IMG/VR virus record: IMGVR_UViG_3300046312_000177
Coordinates: 1-46,952 of that record
Length of the DNA: 46,952 bases
From: a virus
Direction: 5' to 3' (one strand)
The first letter of the stretch is position 1. Each line of letters opens with the position of its first letter. The translations under genes and the position numbers were made by a program. Positions 16,810 through 26,486 of the stretch are shown piece by piece. The notes beneath the pieces are model-generated. The model saw only the letters and a program-made list of their open reading frames with translations, ran no database searches and was not told the DNA's origin.

Positions 16810-17438
16810 ACCTAACCTCAATTTTAAGACAAATAACTGGAACCATAAAAAACGAAATTCGCACCTGCATTCCAGCAGAAATTGAGTCTTTCAATCCACA
16901 AAATTTGACTGTGGATGTCAAGTTATTAATTAAAGGTATAAAAATAGGTTCTAATCGGAAAATTAAGTTAGAAACTGGGGAATTAGTAGTAGTAGATGAC
17001 TATACCATGCCATCGGTTGTTGATGTACCTATCTCTATAGCATGGTTTGGTAATGGTGGTATAACTTTTCCAATAAACAAGGGATTACAAGGTATTTTAT
17101 TGGTTTGTGATCGGGATATAAGATTTTTTAAAAAAGATCAAAAAGAAAGCATTCAGGGATCTTTGAGAAAATTTAATGTGACTGATTCTATTTTCATACC
17201 ATTTCTGCCAAAAAGAGCCTCTTTAGGTAATTACAACAATAATGCGGTTGAAATTAAATTTGACAATAATATTGTTCAAGTTAATTCAACTGGAATTAAT
17301 ATTACTGGAAATGTTAATATTACTGGAAATGTGGTAATAAGTGGTCAGACTAGTATTGCTGGGAAAGATTTCATAACTCATACCCATACTTATAATCCCG
17401 GGCCATTACCACCAACCCAAACAAGCCCTATAACATGA
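16806..17438 (+). CDS. Baseplate central spike, Gp138-like
   Basis: A 210-residue protein with an N-terminal OB-like region (Gp138 type, MNLTSILRQITGTIKNEIRT start) and a C-terminal triple-helix tip. Near the end, the repeats ITGNVNITGNVVISGQTSIA form a beta-helix, followed by HTHTYNPGP at about residues 192-200. A HxH motif at the tip binds a metal ion, usually iron, in known spikes of this family and in P2 gpV. The spike punctures the outer membrane during infection. No lysozyme domain is fused. Confidence 0.82.
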   Translation: MNLTSILRQITGTIKNEIRTCIPAEIESFNPQNLTVDVKLLIKGIKIGSNRKIKLETGELVVVDDYTMPSVVDVPISIAWFGNGGITFPINKGLQGILLVCDRDIRFFKKDQKESIQGSLRKFNVTDSIFIPFLPKRASLGNYNNNAVEIKFDNNIVQVNSTGINITGNVNITGNVVISGQTSIAGKDFITHTHTYNPGPLPPTQTSPIT

Positions 17439-17794
17439 TAAATTTTGATCTAACCAAGGACACTAATGATATTCAAGTAGATGCTGATGGTAATTTCTTG
17501 ACAACAAAAACAAGAATTAAGGATATTTCACAACTTTTGATTAACCGACTTCAAACTTTTCTTGGAGAAGTGCCAACAAATCTTGACAAAGGCGTTGATT
17601 ATCATGGCATAGTATTTTCAGAATTTTTAACAGAACAATCCAAAATTAATGAAATTGTGAGGGTGATTATTGAAACGGATGGGGTGATTGGTTTAGAAGA
17701 TTTTTCTTTCTCAAGTGAAAAACAAGTTACTTCTTATGATTTTGTGATTAAAACTGACGCGGGAGATATTAAATTTAATGAATTATTACAATAA
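17435..17794 (+). CDS. Baseplate wedge protein, gp25/DUF2634-like
   Basis: A 119-residue protein in the usual position between spike and gpJ. The segment TRIKDISQLLINRLQTFLGE followed by D-x-GVDYHG is the family-like core of gp25-type wedge components. Overlaps its neighbours by 4 bases and none. Function: bridges the sheath initiator and the wedge. Confidence 0.75.
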   Translation: MINFDLTKDTNDIQVDADGNFLTTKTRIKDISQLLINRLQTFLGEVPTNLDKGVDYHGIVFSEFLTEQSKINEIVRVIIETDGVIGLEDFSFSSEKQVTSYDFVIKTDAGDIKFNELLQ

Positions 17795-18943
17795 ATGGGA
17801 ATCTTAAACGAAAAAGGCTACGATAGCTCTAATTACGCTACGAAGAGAGAAAATTTGGTTACTGTTTTTAAAACAGCTTTTGGCGATAATCTTAGAACAG
17901 AAGAGGAATCGGCACAAGGCCAGATAATAGATTATACAGTTTCTGAAATTGATAATGAGGATAAGATAGGCTTATCTTTCTTTAACCAATTAAACTATAG
18001 AAACGCTCAAGGCGTGCTATTGTCGGCAATAGCGGTTACAAAAGGTCAACCTAGAAAGAATGGCACTCAAGCAGTAATTACATGCAATTTTACCAGCTCT
18101 TCAACATCTTACACAATAACGGCTGGGTCACAATTTAGGGACACTTCAACTAACTTTATTTTTGAAAATACTTCACCAATAAATATAGCTAATCTAAGTC
18201 AATCGGCTCAATTAGTTGCAAAGAATAATGGAGCGACACGACTTATTCCAACCAATACCTTGGAAGCACAAGGATATTATCCTAATCTAACCAATATTGC
18301 TATTACCTCAATTCAAGATGGCACTAACGATGAAACTGATAATCAATTAATTGCTAGGCTTGATAATGCAACAAGCGAGACTGGGATTAATGATGTTGAT
18401 GCAATTTTTGACCGCCTAATTAACCTCTCTAATGTTACAAGGGTGATAGTTCTTGAAAATGATACTGATGCAACGGTTGATGGCATACCTCCTCACGGTA
18501 TAGAAGCAATAGTGTTAGGGGGTTTGGATGATGATATTGCTAAAATAATATTTAATACCAAAGCAAGTGGCACGCCGACAGCGGGAGATATAGATGTTGT
18601 AGTCTTTGATATACAACAATTTCCACGGATAATTAGATTTAGAAGACCTACTTTAGTGCCTATGTACGCTAGGATACGGATAACGCCAAGGCAAGGAAGA
18701 CCTATAACTGCTAACACGCTAGATTTAAGACAAAAAACTTTAGAATATATAAATGGTTTAAGAATAGGATTTGATGTTTCAAGAACTCCTATTTTTGGCA
18801 TTTGGGGGGATGGTGATTTTGACATAGCACAGATTAGTCTTTCAACTGATGGGACGGTTTTTGTAGATACTAATATTGATATTGGAACGAGAGAATTTGC
18901 TTTTGTTGATGATGTAAACCAGATTATTTTAGAAAATGTCTAG
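17795..18943 (+). CDS. Baseplate J-like protein
   Basis: A 382-residue protein with the usual baseplate-J features: N-terminal helix, a beta region around PRKNGTQAVITCNFTSSSTSY, and ETDNQLIARLDNATSETGIN near residues 186-205, which matches the E/DxxxxRxxN motif of the family. The C-terminal domain carries a FPRIIRFRRPTLVPMYARIR stretch. It forms the wedge with the gp25-like and DUF2612 proteins and is followed by them in the standard order. Confidence 0.85.
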   Translation: MGILNEKGYDSSNYATKRENLVTVFKTAFGDNLRTEEESAQGQIIDYTVSEIDNEDKIGLSFFNQLNYRNAQGVLLSAIAVTKGQPRKNGTQAVITCNFTSSSTSYTITAGSQFRDTSTNFIFENTSPINIANLSQSAQLVAKNNGATRLIPTNTLEAQGYYPNLTNIAITSIQDGTNDETDNQLIARLDNATSETGINDVDAIFDRLINLSNVTRVIVLENDTDATVDGIPPHGIEAIVLGGLDDDIAKIIFNTKASGTPTAGDIDVVVFDIQQFPRIIRFRRPTLVPMYARIRITPRQGRPITANTLDLRQKTLEYINGLRIGFDVSRTPIFGIWGDGDFDIAQISLSTDGTVFVDTNIDIGTREFAFVDDVNQIILENV

Positions 18944-19637
18944 AAAAGACCCGACTATTCTTTTTCAATACAAAGTGTCTCCTAAATTAGGGAGTCTTCT
19001 GGAAGGAATAAAACAATTTGTGATTGACAACTCAAAAGAAGATATTTTTAGATTTTTCAATATTGATGAAGCTCGGGGCTTATGGTTGGATCAATTAGGG
19101 GCATATCTTGGTATTAATAGACCTCTTATTGATGTAGTTGGCACTAATAATTTCTTTAATTTACAAGACAATAATGTTTTGCAATTTGAGAATGAAGAAG
19201 CTTTTGAATTTAATAGTCCAGAAGCACAAGGATTCAGTGCTTTCTTAACGGATTCCTCTTTGATGGATGGCGATGATTTATTAGATGGAACTTCATTTGC
19301 TACCGATGATATCTACAGAAACTATATTAAAGGCAGGATTTTTAAAAGGAATTCAAGATTTACAATAGATGATATTATAACACTGTTGCATTTTACTTTT
19401 GAAAAAAGTAATGTCTTAATTGAAGAGGATGTAAAGGCTTTAAAAATATTCATTGGTGTTGAAACTGTTGAAGATAAAATAAATCTTGAATTATTAAATG
19501 ATCTTGACCGAAAATGGTTTGGAACACCTTCAGGTGTGGGAATTGAAGAATTTGAGATATACATATTACCTACTGACTCAAATTTCTTCATTATGGATTA
19601 TAATGAAATGGACAACCCTAATTACTTAATTGGATAA
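18936..19637 (+). CDS. Baseplate protein, DUF2612-like
   Basis: A 233-residue protein after the J-like gene with the DUF2612 pattern: an N-terminal helix, then ARGLWLDQLGAYLGINRP, YRNYIKGRIFKRNSRFTIDD, and a TPSGVG-like segment later. This family corresponds to the P2 gpI or T4 gp53-like wedge position. It ends one base before the first tail fibre gene. Confidence 0.8.
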   Translation: MSRKDPTILFQYKVSPKLGSLLEGIKQFVIDNSKEDIFRFFNIDEARGLWLDQLGAYLGINRPLIDVVGTNNFFNLQDNNVLQFENEEAFEFNSPEAQGFSAFLTDSSLMDGDDLLDGTSFATDDIYRNYIKGRIFKRNSRFTIDDIITLLHFTFEKSNVLIEEDVKALKIFIGVETVEDKINLELLNDLDRKWFGTPSGVGIEEFEIYILPTDSNFFIMDYNEMDNPNYLIG

Positions 19638-20689
19638 TGTTTAATTACACAAGAATAATCGGCAAAACTTCAACCAATATCAGAACTCCAACTCCTGCAG
19701 AAATTGCCCAAGGCAATAATCAGCTAACTATTTTTGAAAGTAGAAAAAATAATGGCTACCTAAATGAGATGAGCCAGCAACTAGGTGATGTAAGCACTGA
19801 ATTAACTAATCTAATTACCGACGCTGGTTTAACACCAGATGGGACTCTTTCTCAAGTTAGTCAAGCGGTTGCTCTTTTGATTCCATCTTCAACAGCTACT
19901 GAAACATATTCTGTCAACAAAGCCTTCACAGTGAATGGTTACGCTGATTATATTAATAAAGTGAGTGATACTTCAATTAGCTTTGATGTTGATAGTGGAG
20001 TTACATTTAGTCCATTATCTGTAACATACCCAGACGGAACTATTGAGACATTAACCTCGTTAGCTAATGTAAGCAGCGGTCTTTCCTCTAATGGAACTTA
20101 TTTCATTTTGAAAGAGAAAGGAGTTCCAACAGCAGTAATTACACTACCAACATCAGTGATAACAGAATCAATCATAGAACCTGCTGTACCAACTAATGGC
20201 GATTATTGGCTAGATATTAGCCAACAACCTTATTTGCCTTACAAAAGAGTTGGTGGGGTTTGGGTAGTTACTCAATTTGTTAAATTAGGTCAAGTTAATA
20301 AAGCTGCGGGAATTCTAGGAACTCCTAATAGTTATGCTTTGAATGGAAGATATTATGCTGAACAAACAACTTTGGCAAACGGAACTAAATATCTATTTAC
20401 TCACAATTTGGGCATTAGAGATGTCGTTATAAATAAATATATTGAATGTAAAATTGCTGAATTTGGATATTCAATTGGCGATAGAGTTTATAATAATGAT
20501 GATGGAGATTCTGGAATAGCATCGCAATTCGTTGGAACAATCGCCACATCTAATCCAGATAATATGACAGCTAATTTAACAACTGGTAACTTAGGAGTGG
20601 GTGTAGTTAATAAATCCACAGGTGCTACGAACCTAGTATTTACAACTGCCAATTGGAAAGCAGGTTTAATAATAAAAAGAGATTTTTAA
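19637..20689 (+). CDS. Tail fibre protein
   Basis: A 350-residue protein directly after the baseplate. The N-terminus (about 110 residues) resembles the baseplate-attachment part of tail fibres, and the middle and C-terminus are beta-rich with Gly, Asn and Thr. DGTLSQVSQAVALLIPS and a C-terminal GATNLVFTTANWKAGLI stretch are typical fibre elements. It is followed by a DUF4376-like accessory gene. Receptor specificity cannot be read from the sequence. Confidence 0.72.
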   Translation: MFNYTRIIGKTSTNIRTPTPAEIAQGNNQLTIFESRKNNGYLNEMSQQLGDVSTELTNLITDAGLTPDGTLSQVSQAVALLIPSSTATETYSVNKAFTVNGYADYINKVSDTSISFDVDSGVTFSPLSVTYPDGTIETLTSLANVSSGLSSNGTYFILKEKGVPTAVITLPTSVITESIIEPAVPTNGDYWLDISQQPYLPYKRVGGVWVVTQFVKLGQVNKAAGILGTPNSYALNGRYYAEQTTLANGTKYLFTHNLGIRDVVINKYIECKIAEFGYSIGDRVYNNDDGDSGIASQFVGTIATSNPDNMTANLTTGNLGVGVVNKSTGATNLVFTTANWKAGLIIKRDF

Positions 20690-20690
20690 C

Positions 20691-21296
20691 ATGATAAAAA
20701 GCAATATATACATAAAAAATATAATTACTAATGAAATATTTTTTGGGTCACTTGATACGGAATTGGTAGGCAAAGGCGATTATCCATTGGTTGAGCTATC
20801 TGAAAGTGAGACTTTGGATAATGAACTGCGGATAGCCAAGATTGAGAAGGTAAGACAATTAAAGATCAATAGGGATAAAGCTAACATTGCCGATATGATT
20901 TCTCACCAAGGCGAGGAGGTATTGGTTAATAGGGATTTAATAGACACAAAAACTGGAGAAGAAGTATTTTTTGCTTTCACAACCAAAGAAACACGCAATC
21001 CAGCAACAAACCCATACACTATCTTATCTGATACCATAGCTCAAGGCTCTTTGCATGATGATTATTATTTAAGATATAGTTGCAAGATAATTGAAGGGGA
21101 CACAGTAAGAAAAGGATATATCGCTTTAGATAAATTACTTGCCACCTCTCTACTAGATCATGCTAGATTAAGAAATACGACCAATATTGGTAGAGCAAAT
21201 AATTTAGAGGATGAAATTAATGCTATAGAAATTACCGATGATATAACTTGTCAAGAAGCAATAAAATTGATTAATGATATTGATATTATATTCTAA
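20691..21296 (+). CDS. Fibre-associated protein with DUF4376-like domain
   Basis: A 201-residue protein. From about residue 50 on the segment KIEKVRQLKINRDKANIADM and later LATSLLDHARLRNTTNIGRA, with DEINAIEITDD, follow the DUF4376 pattern found in proteins behind tail fibre genes, which may be fibre assembly factors or C-terminal fibre domains. The N-terminus is a short beta part. It sits between two fibre genes. Confidence 0.65.
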   Translation: MIKSNIYIKNIITNEIFFGSLDTELVGKGDYPLVELSESETLDNELRIAKIEKVRQLKINRDKANIADMISHQGEEVLVNRDLIDTKTGEEVFFAFTTKETRNPATNPYTILSDTIAQGSLHDDYYLRYSCKIIEGDTVRKGYIALDKLLATSLLDHARLRNTTNIGRANNLEDEINAIEITDDITCQEAIKLINDIDIIF

Positions 21297-21299
21297 GAT

Positions 21300-22100
21300 A
21301 TGCCAGTTTTAACCGATCCTTCCATAAAAACAGTAACCAGCCTTAATTCTGCTGATCTACTATATTTAGTTGATGTATTAGATCTAAGTAGCAGTCCTGC
21401 TGGGACAAGTGCCAAGATCACGAAACAGGACGCTCAAAATAGTTTTCAAGACAATTTGGGCGATTCTGCTTTTGAAGATATTGCTACTGATGTTGAAATT
21501 TTCCAAAAAGATAATCAGAAACCTATTTCAGGAGAGGGATTATTTAACAGTCCTTTTTTTCATCAATGGGCTGTTAATAACACAAGTATTCCATTAACTC
21601 AATTAGTACCAACTGGGACACCAACTGCTATTGGTTTTAATATTCTTACCCCTCTTTTAGAGAGTGCTGAGGTCAAGTTTTCCAATATTCCTTTAAATTT
21701 CAAGAATATTGCGAATGTAAATCAGTTAAAAATTTTGAATGAAACTGTTAATAAATTGCTTTTTCCTTCAAATTTGAATACTTTTAATAATACCTTTGTT
21801 GCTTATTCAATCAGAATCAATTTAAAACTAGATTTTAGTGCATTATCTAATAATGTTACAGTGTTTTATTTAAATCTAAGAAGATTTGTTGATAATTCTA
21901 TCATAGCATCGTATAGTTTTGTTAGAACTGACTTTCCAGCTATCACAGATTTCCCTTTGACTCATATAATTAACACCTTTGTTGCCACTGAAACAGATCC
22001 TTTTGTTGTTGATGGTTGTTATATAGATATATTAAACGATTCAAATTCTGCTGGAACGGTAACTCTAAAATCAGTTCAGGTCACTATTTTTAAAACTTAA
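21300..22100 (+). CDS. Tail fibre or receptor-binding accessory protein
   Basis: A 266-residue protein. Residues 18-45 resemble the fibre-attachment motif LNSADLLYLVDVLDLSSSPAGTSAKIT, which is often found at the start of phage and prophage tail proteins. The rest is beta-rich with hydrophobic segments and no membrane segment. It may be a second, adapter-type fibre. The gene order with two short ORFs and the large fibre suggests a multi-component fibre complex. Confidence 0.6.
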   Translation: MPVLTDPSIKTVTSLNSADLLYLVDVLDLSSSPAGTSAKITKQDAQNSFQDNLGDSAFEDIATDVEIFQKDNQKPISGEGLFNSPFFHQWAVNNTSIPLTQLVPTGTPTAIGFNILTPLLESAEVKFSNIPLNFKNIANVNQLKILNETVNKLLFPSNLNTFNNTFVAYSIRINLKLDFSALSNNVTVFYLNLRRFVDNSIIASYSFVRTDFPAITDFPLTHIINTFVATETDPFVVDGCYIDILNDSNSAGTVTLKSVQVTIFKT

Positions 22101-22104
22101 AATT

Positions 22105-22416
22105 ATGAGCTTTCCAAATAAAAAATATGAATTTCTTTTAGAAGAAAATAAAATTTACAGATTGGAATCCGTGGATTTTGTCAATGCACCAAAATCAATC
22201 CATATATCAGGGACTGGAACCGTGGATATAAGAGGTTGCACAGAAACCCCAACTAGTTTGAATGATGATAGATTAACACTGGATGAGGGAGATACAAATA
22301 TATTTGGATTTTTTCAGATGGCAGAAATTAATTATATTAAAATTACCCCCAATCAGGAAGGAATTAGAAGAATTGTCTTAAGTGGCTTTAATCAGCCAGA
22401 AATTATATTTGAATAA
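22105..22416 (+). CDS. Small structural protein of the fibre region
   Basis: A 103-residue, beta-rich protein, with ISGTGTVDIRGCTETPTSL and MAEINYIKITPNQEG. I recognise no named family. Small ligand-like domains of this size occur beside fibres in other phages as decorations. It ends just before the next fibre ORF begins. Confidence 0.5.
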   Translation: MSFPNKKYEFLLEENKIYRLESVDFVNAPKSIHISGTGTVDIRGCTETPTSLNDDRLTLDEGDTNIFGFFQMAEINYIKITPNQEGIRRIVLSGFNQPEIIFE

Positions 22417-22417
22417 A

Positions 22418-22663
22418 ATGGCAATAACAAAAAAAGGAATTCTAGATATACCGCCTAGTGGTGGTGGCAGTGGTGCGGTTGATTCAATTTTTGGAAGAAT
22501 CGGTGCAGTTATTGCTCAGCCTGGAGATTATGATGCTCAAAAAATCACAAATATCCCTTCGGGAAATATTACTGCGACCAATATACAATCGGCAGTTAAT
22601 GAAATAGATATTAGAATAGATAATATTAATCTAGACTCTTTTATAAATGCAATTATTTTTTAA
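22418..22663 (+). CDS. Small fibre adapter protein
   Basis: 81 residues from the ATG at 22418. The core VDSIFGRIGAVIAQPGDYDA followed by a motif like QITNIPSGNITATNIQSAVNEI is a common adapter or repeat element in phage tail fibres (pattern SVFGRTGAVxAxxGDY). The N-terminus has a glycine-rich linker (PPSGGGSG). I take it as a separately encoded adapter domain, since the downstream large fibre starts without this motif. Confidence 0.65.
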   Translation: MAITKKGILDIPPSGGGSGAVDSIFGRIGAVIAQPGDYDAQKITNIPSGNITATNIQSAVNEIDIRIDNINLDSFINAIIF

Positions 22664-22666
22664 AAT

Positions 22667-24946
22667 ATGTCTTCTTCCATAATAACGCAAACAACGGTAT
22701 TCAATCCAGCACTAAAAACTCTTGATTTCTCTGCTTGGACTGCCCCTGCGTTTGACCCTAGAAAATTACTCGCTGTTATTAACAAGTCACAGAATCCAGA
22801 TGTTATAATGTATAGGGTACTTGGTGGCACTGGTCTTGAAGGTACTTTTACCACGAATATTGTAACACTTGATCTAGATACAACCAGTTTTAACGCTTCT
22901 GACATTTTAGAGATACATTATGGAGATGATGCAACTGCGACTTTGCAAAGTCAACAAAACACTTTAATTGGTGCAGTAAATGAAACCGTCCCAACAAACG
23001 ATACCGATAGTAGTGGTATTAACGGTCGTTTGCAAAGAATAGCTCAAAATATTACTACCTTAATTAGCAGAATTCCATTATCATTAGGGCAAAAAGCAAA
23101 AGACTCAAGCCTTGCTGTTACCTTATCAACCGAGGACATAGCAGTTCTAGGCTCTCCTTTTCAAGCTGGTGGAAGCATTGGCAACACCTCATTTATTGCG
23201 AACGCAGGCACTAATCTAAATACCTCTGCCTTGGCTTTAGAAGCTACACAATCTACCTTAGTTACAAATCTAGGCTCTCCTTTTCAAGCTGGTGGCAATA
23301 TAGGAAATACCTCTTTTAAAGCTCAATTGCAAGATAATGCTGGAACTCCAGTTACTCTTGGACAAAAAGTAGCGTTAAGTTCAATTCCAGTAGTTTTAGC
23401 TTCTGATCAAAGCTCAATACCGACTACTTCAACTTTAAATGCAGAAACAAATAAGGTAATTGGCGTTGTTAGAAATTCAGACGGCACAGGTAACTTATTA
23501 AGCTCCACTGGAAATGCTTTAGACATTAATATTAAATCAGGAAGCATTGGCAATACTTCTTTTACAGTAAATAATGCGAATGGAGCTTCAGCCGTTAATA
23601 TTCAGGACGGGGGAAATTCAATCACAGTTGACGCCTCCGCCTTACCTCTTCCCGCAGGAGCTTCAACTTCTGCACTACAAACTTCTGGGAATACTAGTTT
23701 AAGTAATATTAATGTTAATTTGGGTTCTATTTCTGATGTTGTAGCACCCAATGATACTGGCAACTTTAGCATAATTGCTTTTATCAAAAGAGCCTTGCAA
23801 AACTGGACTTCTTTATTAACTGATAAAGTGATTATTGGACAATCGGCTCAAACTGCTATTGTTAGTAATATATTGAATAACCCTTCTAGTGGCGTCTGGA
23901 CTGATTGCAGTGGCTATTGTTCTGCAAAAGTAGCAATTGTCGGAGGGGCAAATGCAGCGGGAAGGTTGATTTTTGAAGGGTCTATGAATGCGTCAACGGC
24001 TTTTGATATTGTCACCTATAGATCTGATCTAAAAGAAGGTGGAAAAATTGGATTATTTCCTTCAGAAGATTTAAACATTGGAGGAATCAGTACATTTGAC
24101 ATACCTATTAATTTTCCATTTATCCGATTAAGAATTGCTGATACTCTTGGAGCTAGTATTCAAGCAACTATTACCTTAAAAAGATCTGAATTTAATCCTA
24201 AACAAGAAGGTGATAATTATCATTTTGGTACTGCTCAATCAGCTGTAACTAGTAATATACTAACTAGAACAACCTTAGCCCTACCGTTTCTTGACTGTAG
24301 TGGCTTTAATTCGGCTATGGTTCAAATCAAATCAACTGGCACTGGAGGAACTTTTAGATTTACTGCGTCAAATTATGAAACTGATTTTAACCCAATCCCA
24401 GTATATAATCAGTCCACAGGTCAGCTTATTGCTTCACCTATAACCGCTGTACCTTTTACTACTTCTTATAAATTTCCTATTGAATTTATAAATTACAGGC
24501 TCGAAATTGTAACGCCAATCACGGGAGGGGCAATTCAAGCATTTACTAGATTATCGACCAAACCATTTTCTGCAACTAAACCTAAAGAAATAAGTCCATG
24601 GAATGCAAGTGTTCTATTGGGAAGTCTTATAGGCAATAGCACTTTGGTAAAATCTGCTCCAGCTTCTGGTTTAAAAAATTATATCACTTCAATTCAAATT
24701 GTAGGTACAAATACGGGTGTAATAGTTGGTATTGCCCTTATTAGCAATGGAGTTTCAATATGGCAAGGTGTATTGCCTGTTGGTCTAGCTTCTACACCAA
24801 TGATAATTAATGCGATATTTGATACTCCTATTGCTGGAGAAGTTGCAACCTCAATTACTTGTTCTAAAGTGACTCCTGGTACTGTTACGGGCATTGCTGC
24901 CGCAGGAAACCTGATGCTCAATGTTCAAGGCTATATTTCTTCTTAA
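22667..24946 (+). CDS. Large tail fibre protein with GNTSF repeats
   Basis: The largest gene, 759 residues, in the fibre region. Its middle part has repeated SPFQAGGxIGNTSF motifs (around residues 164 and 205) and a further SIGNTSFTVN, separated by about 40-100 residues. The C-terminal 120 residues, rich in Gly, Ser, Thr and Ile, end in GIAAAGNLMLNVQGYISS, resembling receptor-binding domains that end in a beta-rich tip. The repeats suggest elongation of the shaft by duplication. No chaperone or peptidase domain was seen. Confidence 0.72.
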   Translation: MSSSIITQTTVFNPALKTLDFSAWTAPAFDPRKLLAVINKSQNPDVIMYRVLGGTGLEGTFTTNIVTLDLDTTSFNASDILEIHYGDDATATLQSQQNTLIGAVNETVPTNDTDSSGINGRLQRIAQNITTLISRIPLSLGQKAKDSSLAVTLSTEDIAVLGSPFQAGGSIGNTSFIANAGTNLNTSALALEATQSTLVTNLGSPFQAGGNIGNTSFKAQLQDNAGTPVTLGQKVALSSIPVVLASDQSSIPTTSTLNAETNKVIGVVRNSDGTGNLLSSTGNALDINIKSGSIGNTSFTVNNANGASAVNIQDGGNSITVDASALPLPAGASTSALQTSGNTSLSNINVNLGSISDVVAPNDTGNFSIIAFIKRALQNWTSLLTDKVIIGQSAQTAIVSNILNNPSSGVWTDCSGYCSAKVAIVGGANAAGRLIFEGSMNASTAFDIVTYRSDLKEGGKIGLFPSEDLNIGGISTFDIPINFPFIRLRIADTLGASIQATITLKRSEFNPKQEGDNYHFGTAQSAVTSNILTRTTLALPFLDCSGFNSAMVQIKSTGTGGTFRFTASNYETDFNPIPVYNQSTGQLIASPITAVPFTTSYKFPIEFINYRLEIVTPITGGAIQAFTRLSTKPFSATKPKEISPWNASVLLGSLIGNSTLVKSAPASGLKNYITSIQIVGTNTGVIVGIALISNGVSIWQGVLPVGLASTPMIINAIFDTPIAGEVATSITCSKVTPGTVTGIAAAGNLMLNVQGYISS
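23146..23295. repeat. 27-bp repeats in the large fibre gene
   Basis: Bases 23146-23172 and 23269-23295 are identical over 27 bp and lie 123 bp apart, in frame. Flanking sequence has drifted, so the duplication is older than the exact core suggests, or the core is maintained by conversion. Confidence 0.8.
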
Positions 24947-24980
24947 TTACTAATTTTATCAATTCTAAACTTAAAAAAAA

Positions 24981-25328
24981 ATGACAAAAAACTACAACGC
25001 AACTCTTGGAATACCATATGTTAAAACCTTTAATATCAATTTTGACTATTCATGCTATGATAATAGGGAGGTGGCTTTGTCTGTTACAGAAACCATGGGC
25101 ATAAAAGATTCACAAGGCAAATATCTTGATATTTCAGGATTATATTCTGATTCTTTTTCAGAATTTATTACAACAAATGAAATGGATAACACAACATTTC
25201 CTTTAATTAATGTTGACACTGGGGAAGAAACAGAGCAAACAATGACAATAAGAGAGATGAACCAAGTTCTTATATCTTTTGTTAGAAAATATCAAAAAGA
25301 AAGAGATAACCCAGTAGTTACTAACTAG
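24981..25328 (+). CDS. Unknown protein after the fibre gene
   Basis: A 115-residue protein with an N-terminal beta region and a C-terminal helix (IREMNQVLISFVRKYQKERD). It lies between the large fibre and the NlpC/P60-like gene. I do not recognise a family. Its ATG follows a run of A residues, as in most genes here. Confidence 0.55.
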   Translation: MTKNYNATLGIPYVKTFNINFDYSCYDNREVALSVTETMGIKDSQGKYLDISGLYSDSFSEFITTNEMDNTTFPLINVDTGEETEQTMTIREMNQVLISFVRKYQKERDNPVVTN

Positions 25329-25347
25329 ATAATCCAGTAAGCTAACT

Positions 25348-25875
25348 ATGGAAGACTTTTCAATCTTAACAGTATCATCCCCTTTTAGGTTTAAAACTTT
25401 ATTTACTAAACCTTTAAAATATATTATACAAATATTCACAGGGGACGCTTCAGAACACGCAGCGAAATATCAGAAAGGATTTGTAATGAATGTATCAGGA
25501 AAGGGGTTTGAGAAAATCCCTTTTGATAAGTGGATGGAGCGTTACTCTGTTAATGGTGCAAAAATACATGAATATATATTGCCCTATAAATTAACACCTC
25601 ATCAAGAAGAGCTTATTGATGCTTTTGATAATAAATGTCTTGATAAAAATTACGATGTCCCCGCTGCCATGCTATCAGTTTTTGACGAGATAAAATTTAT
25701 TAGAACTCTGATCAAAAGATTTAGAAAAGAAGAGAAGGGAATATTTTGTTCACAACAAGCATTTTCTAGTTTAGTTGCTGGTGGTATATTTCCACCACAA
25801 CAGGATTTAGTAAGTCCGTCAGAGCTAAAGAAGATGTTAATCAAGAAAGGATGGGAAAAAAATAAGATATCATGA
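25348..25875 (+). CDS. NlpC/P60-like papain-fold protein, circularly permuted type
   Basis: A 175-residue protein. It has TGDASEHAAK near residue 31 (with His37 as catalytic-type residue) and GIFCSQQAFSSLVAGG from residue 131, with Cys134. The order His first and Cys later is the circularly permuted NlpC/P60 (YiiX-like) arrangement. Such proteins hydrolyse amide or ester bonds in peptidoglycan or lipids. Whether it acts in lysis or in host-envelope entry is unclear; it is separated from the M15 endolysin by several membrane genes. Confidence 0.65.
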   Translation: MEDFSILTVSSPFRFKTLFTKPLKYIIQIFTGDASEHAAKYQKGFVMNVSGKGFEKIPFDKWMERYSVNGAKIHEYILPYKLTPHQEELIDAFDNKCLDKNYDVPAAMLSVFDEIKFIRTLIKRFRKEEKGIFCSQQAFSSLVAGGIFPPQQDLVSPSELKKMLIKKGWEKNKIS

Positions 25876-26486
25876 CCAAAAAAGGCTTTCTTCATAAGTT
25901 AATTTGCCCAGTTGTTAGCTCGTTAACAACAATGATTGCAATATTACTAATCTTTGTAGCTTGTATCCTTCCATTCATCACTAGCCAAGCTTTAAAGCAA
26001 AGTCAGTCAGTTGATTTGATAACTAAAGAAGTGGATAAAATAATAAATAATTGTGGTAAAGATTTTAGAGTTAGCTGGATTGTTGTAGATCCGAACAAAA
26101 AAATATACAAATTTCACGATGTTAGGGGTCTAAATGCCGATTCATCAGCTATAGTAAGCTCTAAAAATCCTGAATTAAATCCGTTTTATTCTAAAACACA
26201 CAAAATTGATCCTGTTACATTCTCATTTTTAGACAAATTTGATAATGGAGCAGCTGGATTCTATCCTGAAATTTCGTTTTTTAATGATAAAAAATCAGCT
26301 AGAGATATGATTTCTTCTTCCAATAAAATAATATTTAAGGTTGGTATTTCTGTTACCAAAAATATATTTAATAATATGGTTTATGTCTTTATAGCAACAA
26401 TAACAACCGATAGTTACAATACCTGTAGCAAAGATGATATTGTTAGGCATCTGGAGGATCTATCAATTTATGCTAAGGGGATATAG
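25872..26486 (+). CDS. Membrane-anchored protein of unknown function
   Basis: A 204-residue protein with one hydrophobic segment near the N-terminus (about residues 13-38, MIAILLIFVACILPFITS region) preceded by a basic stretch, so it likely has an N-in anchor and an exported domain. The rest is soluble, beta- and Lys-rich, with no motif I recognise. It overlaps the previous gene by 4 bases and the next by one. It may be part of the envelope-acting cassette with the neighbouring proteins. Confidence 0.6.
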   Translation: MTKKGFLHKLICPVVSSLTTMIAILLIFVACILPFITSQALKQSQSVDLITKEVDKIINNCGKDFRVSWIVVDPNKKIYKFHDVRGLNADSSAIVSSKNPELNPFYSKTHKIDPVTFSFLDKFDNGAAGFYPEISFFNDKKSARDMISSSNKIIFKVGISVTKNIFNNMVYVFIATITTDSYNTCSKDDIVRHLEDLSIYAKGI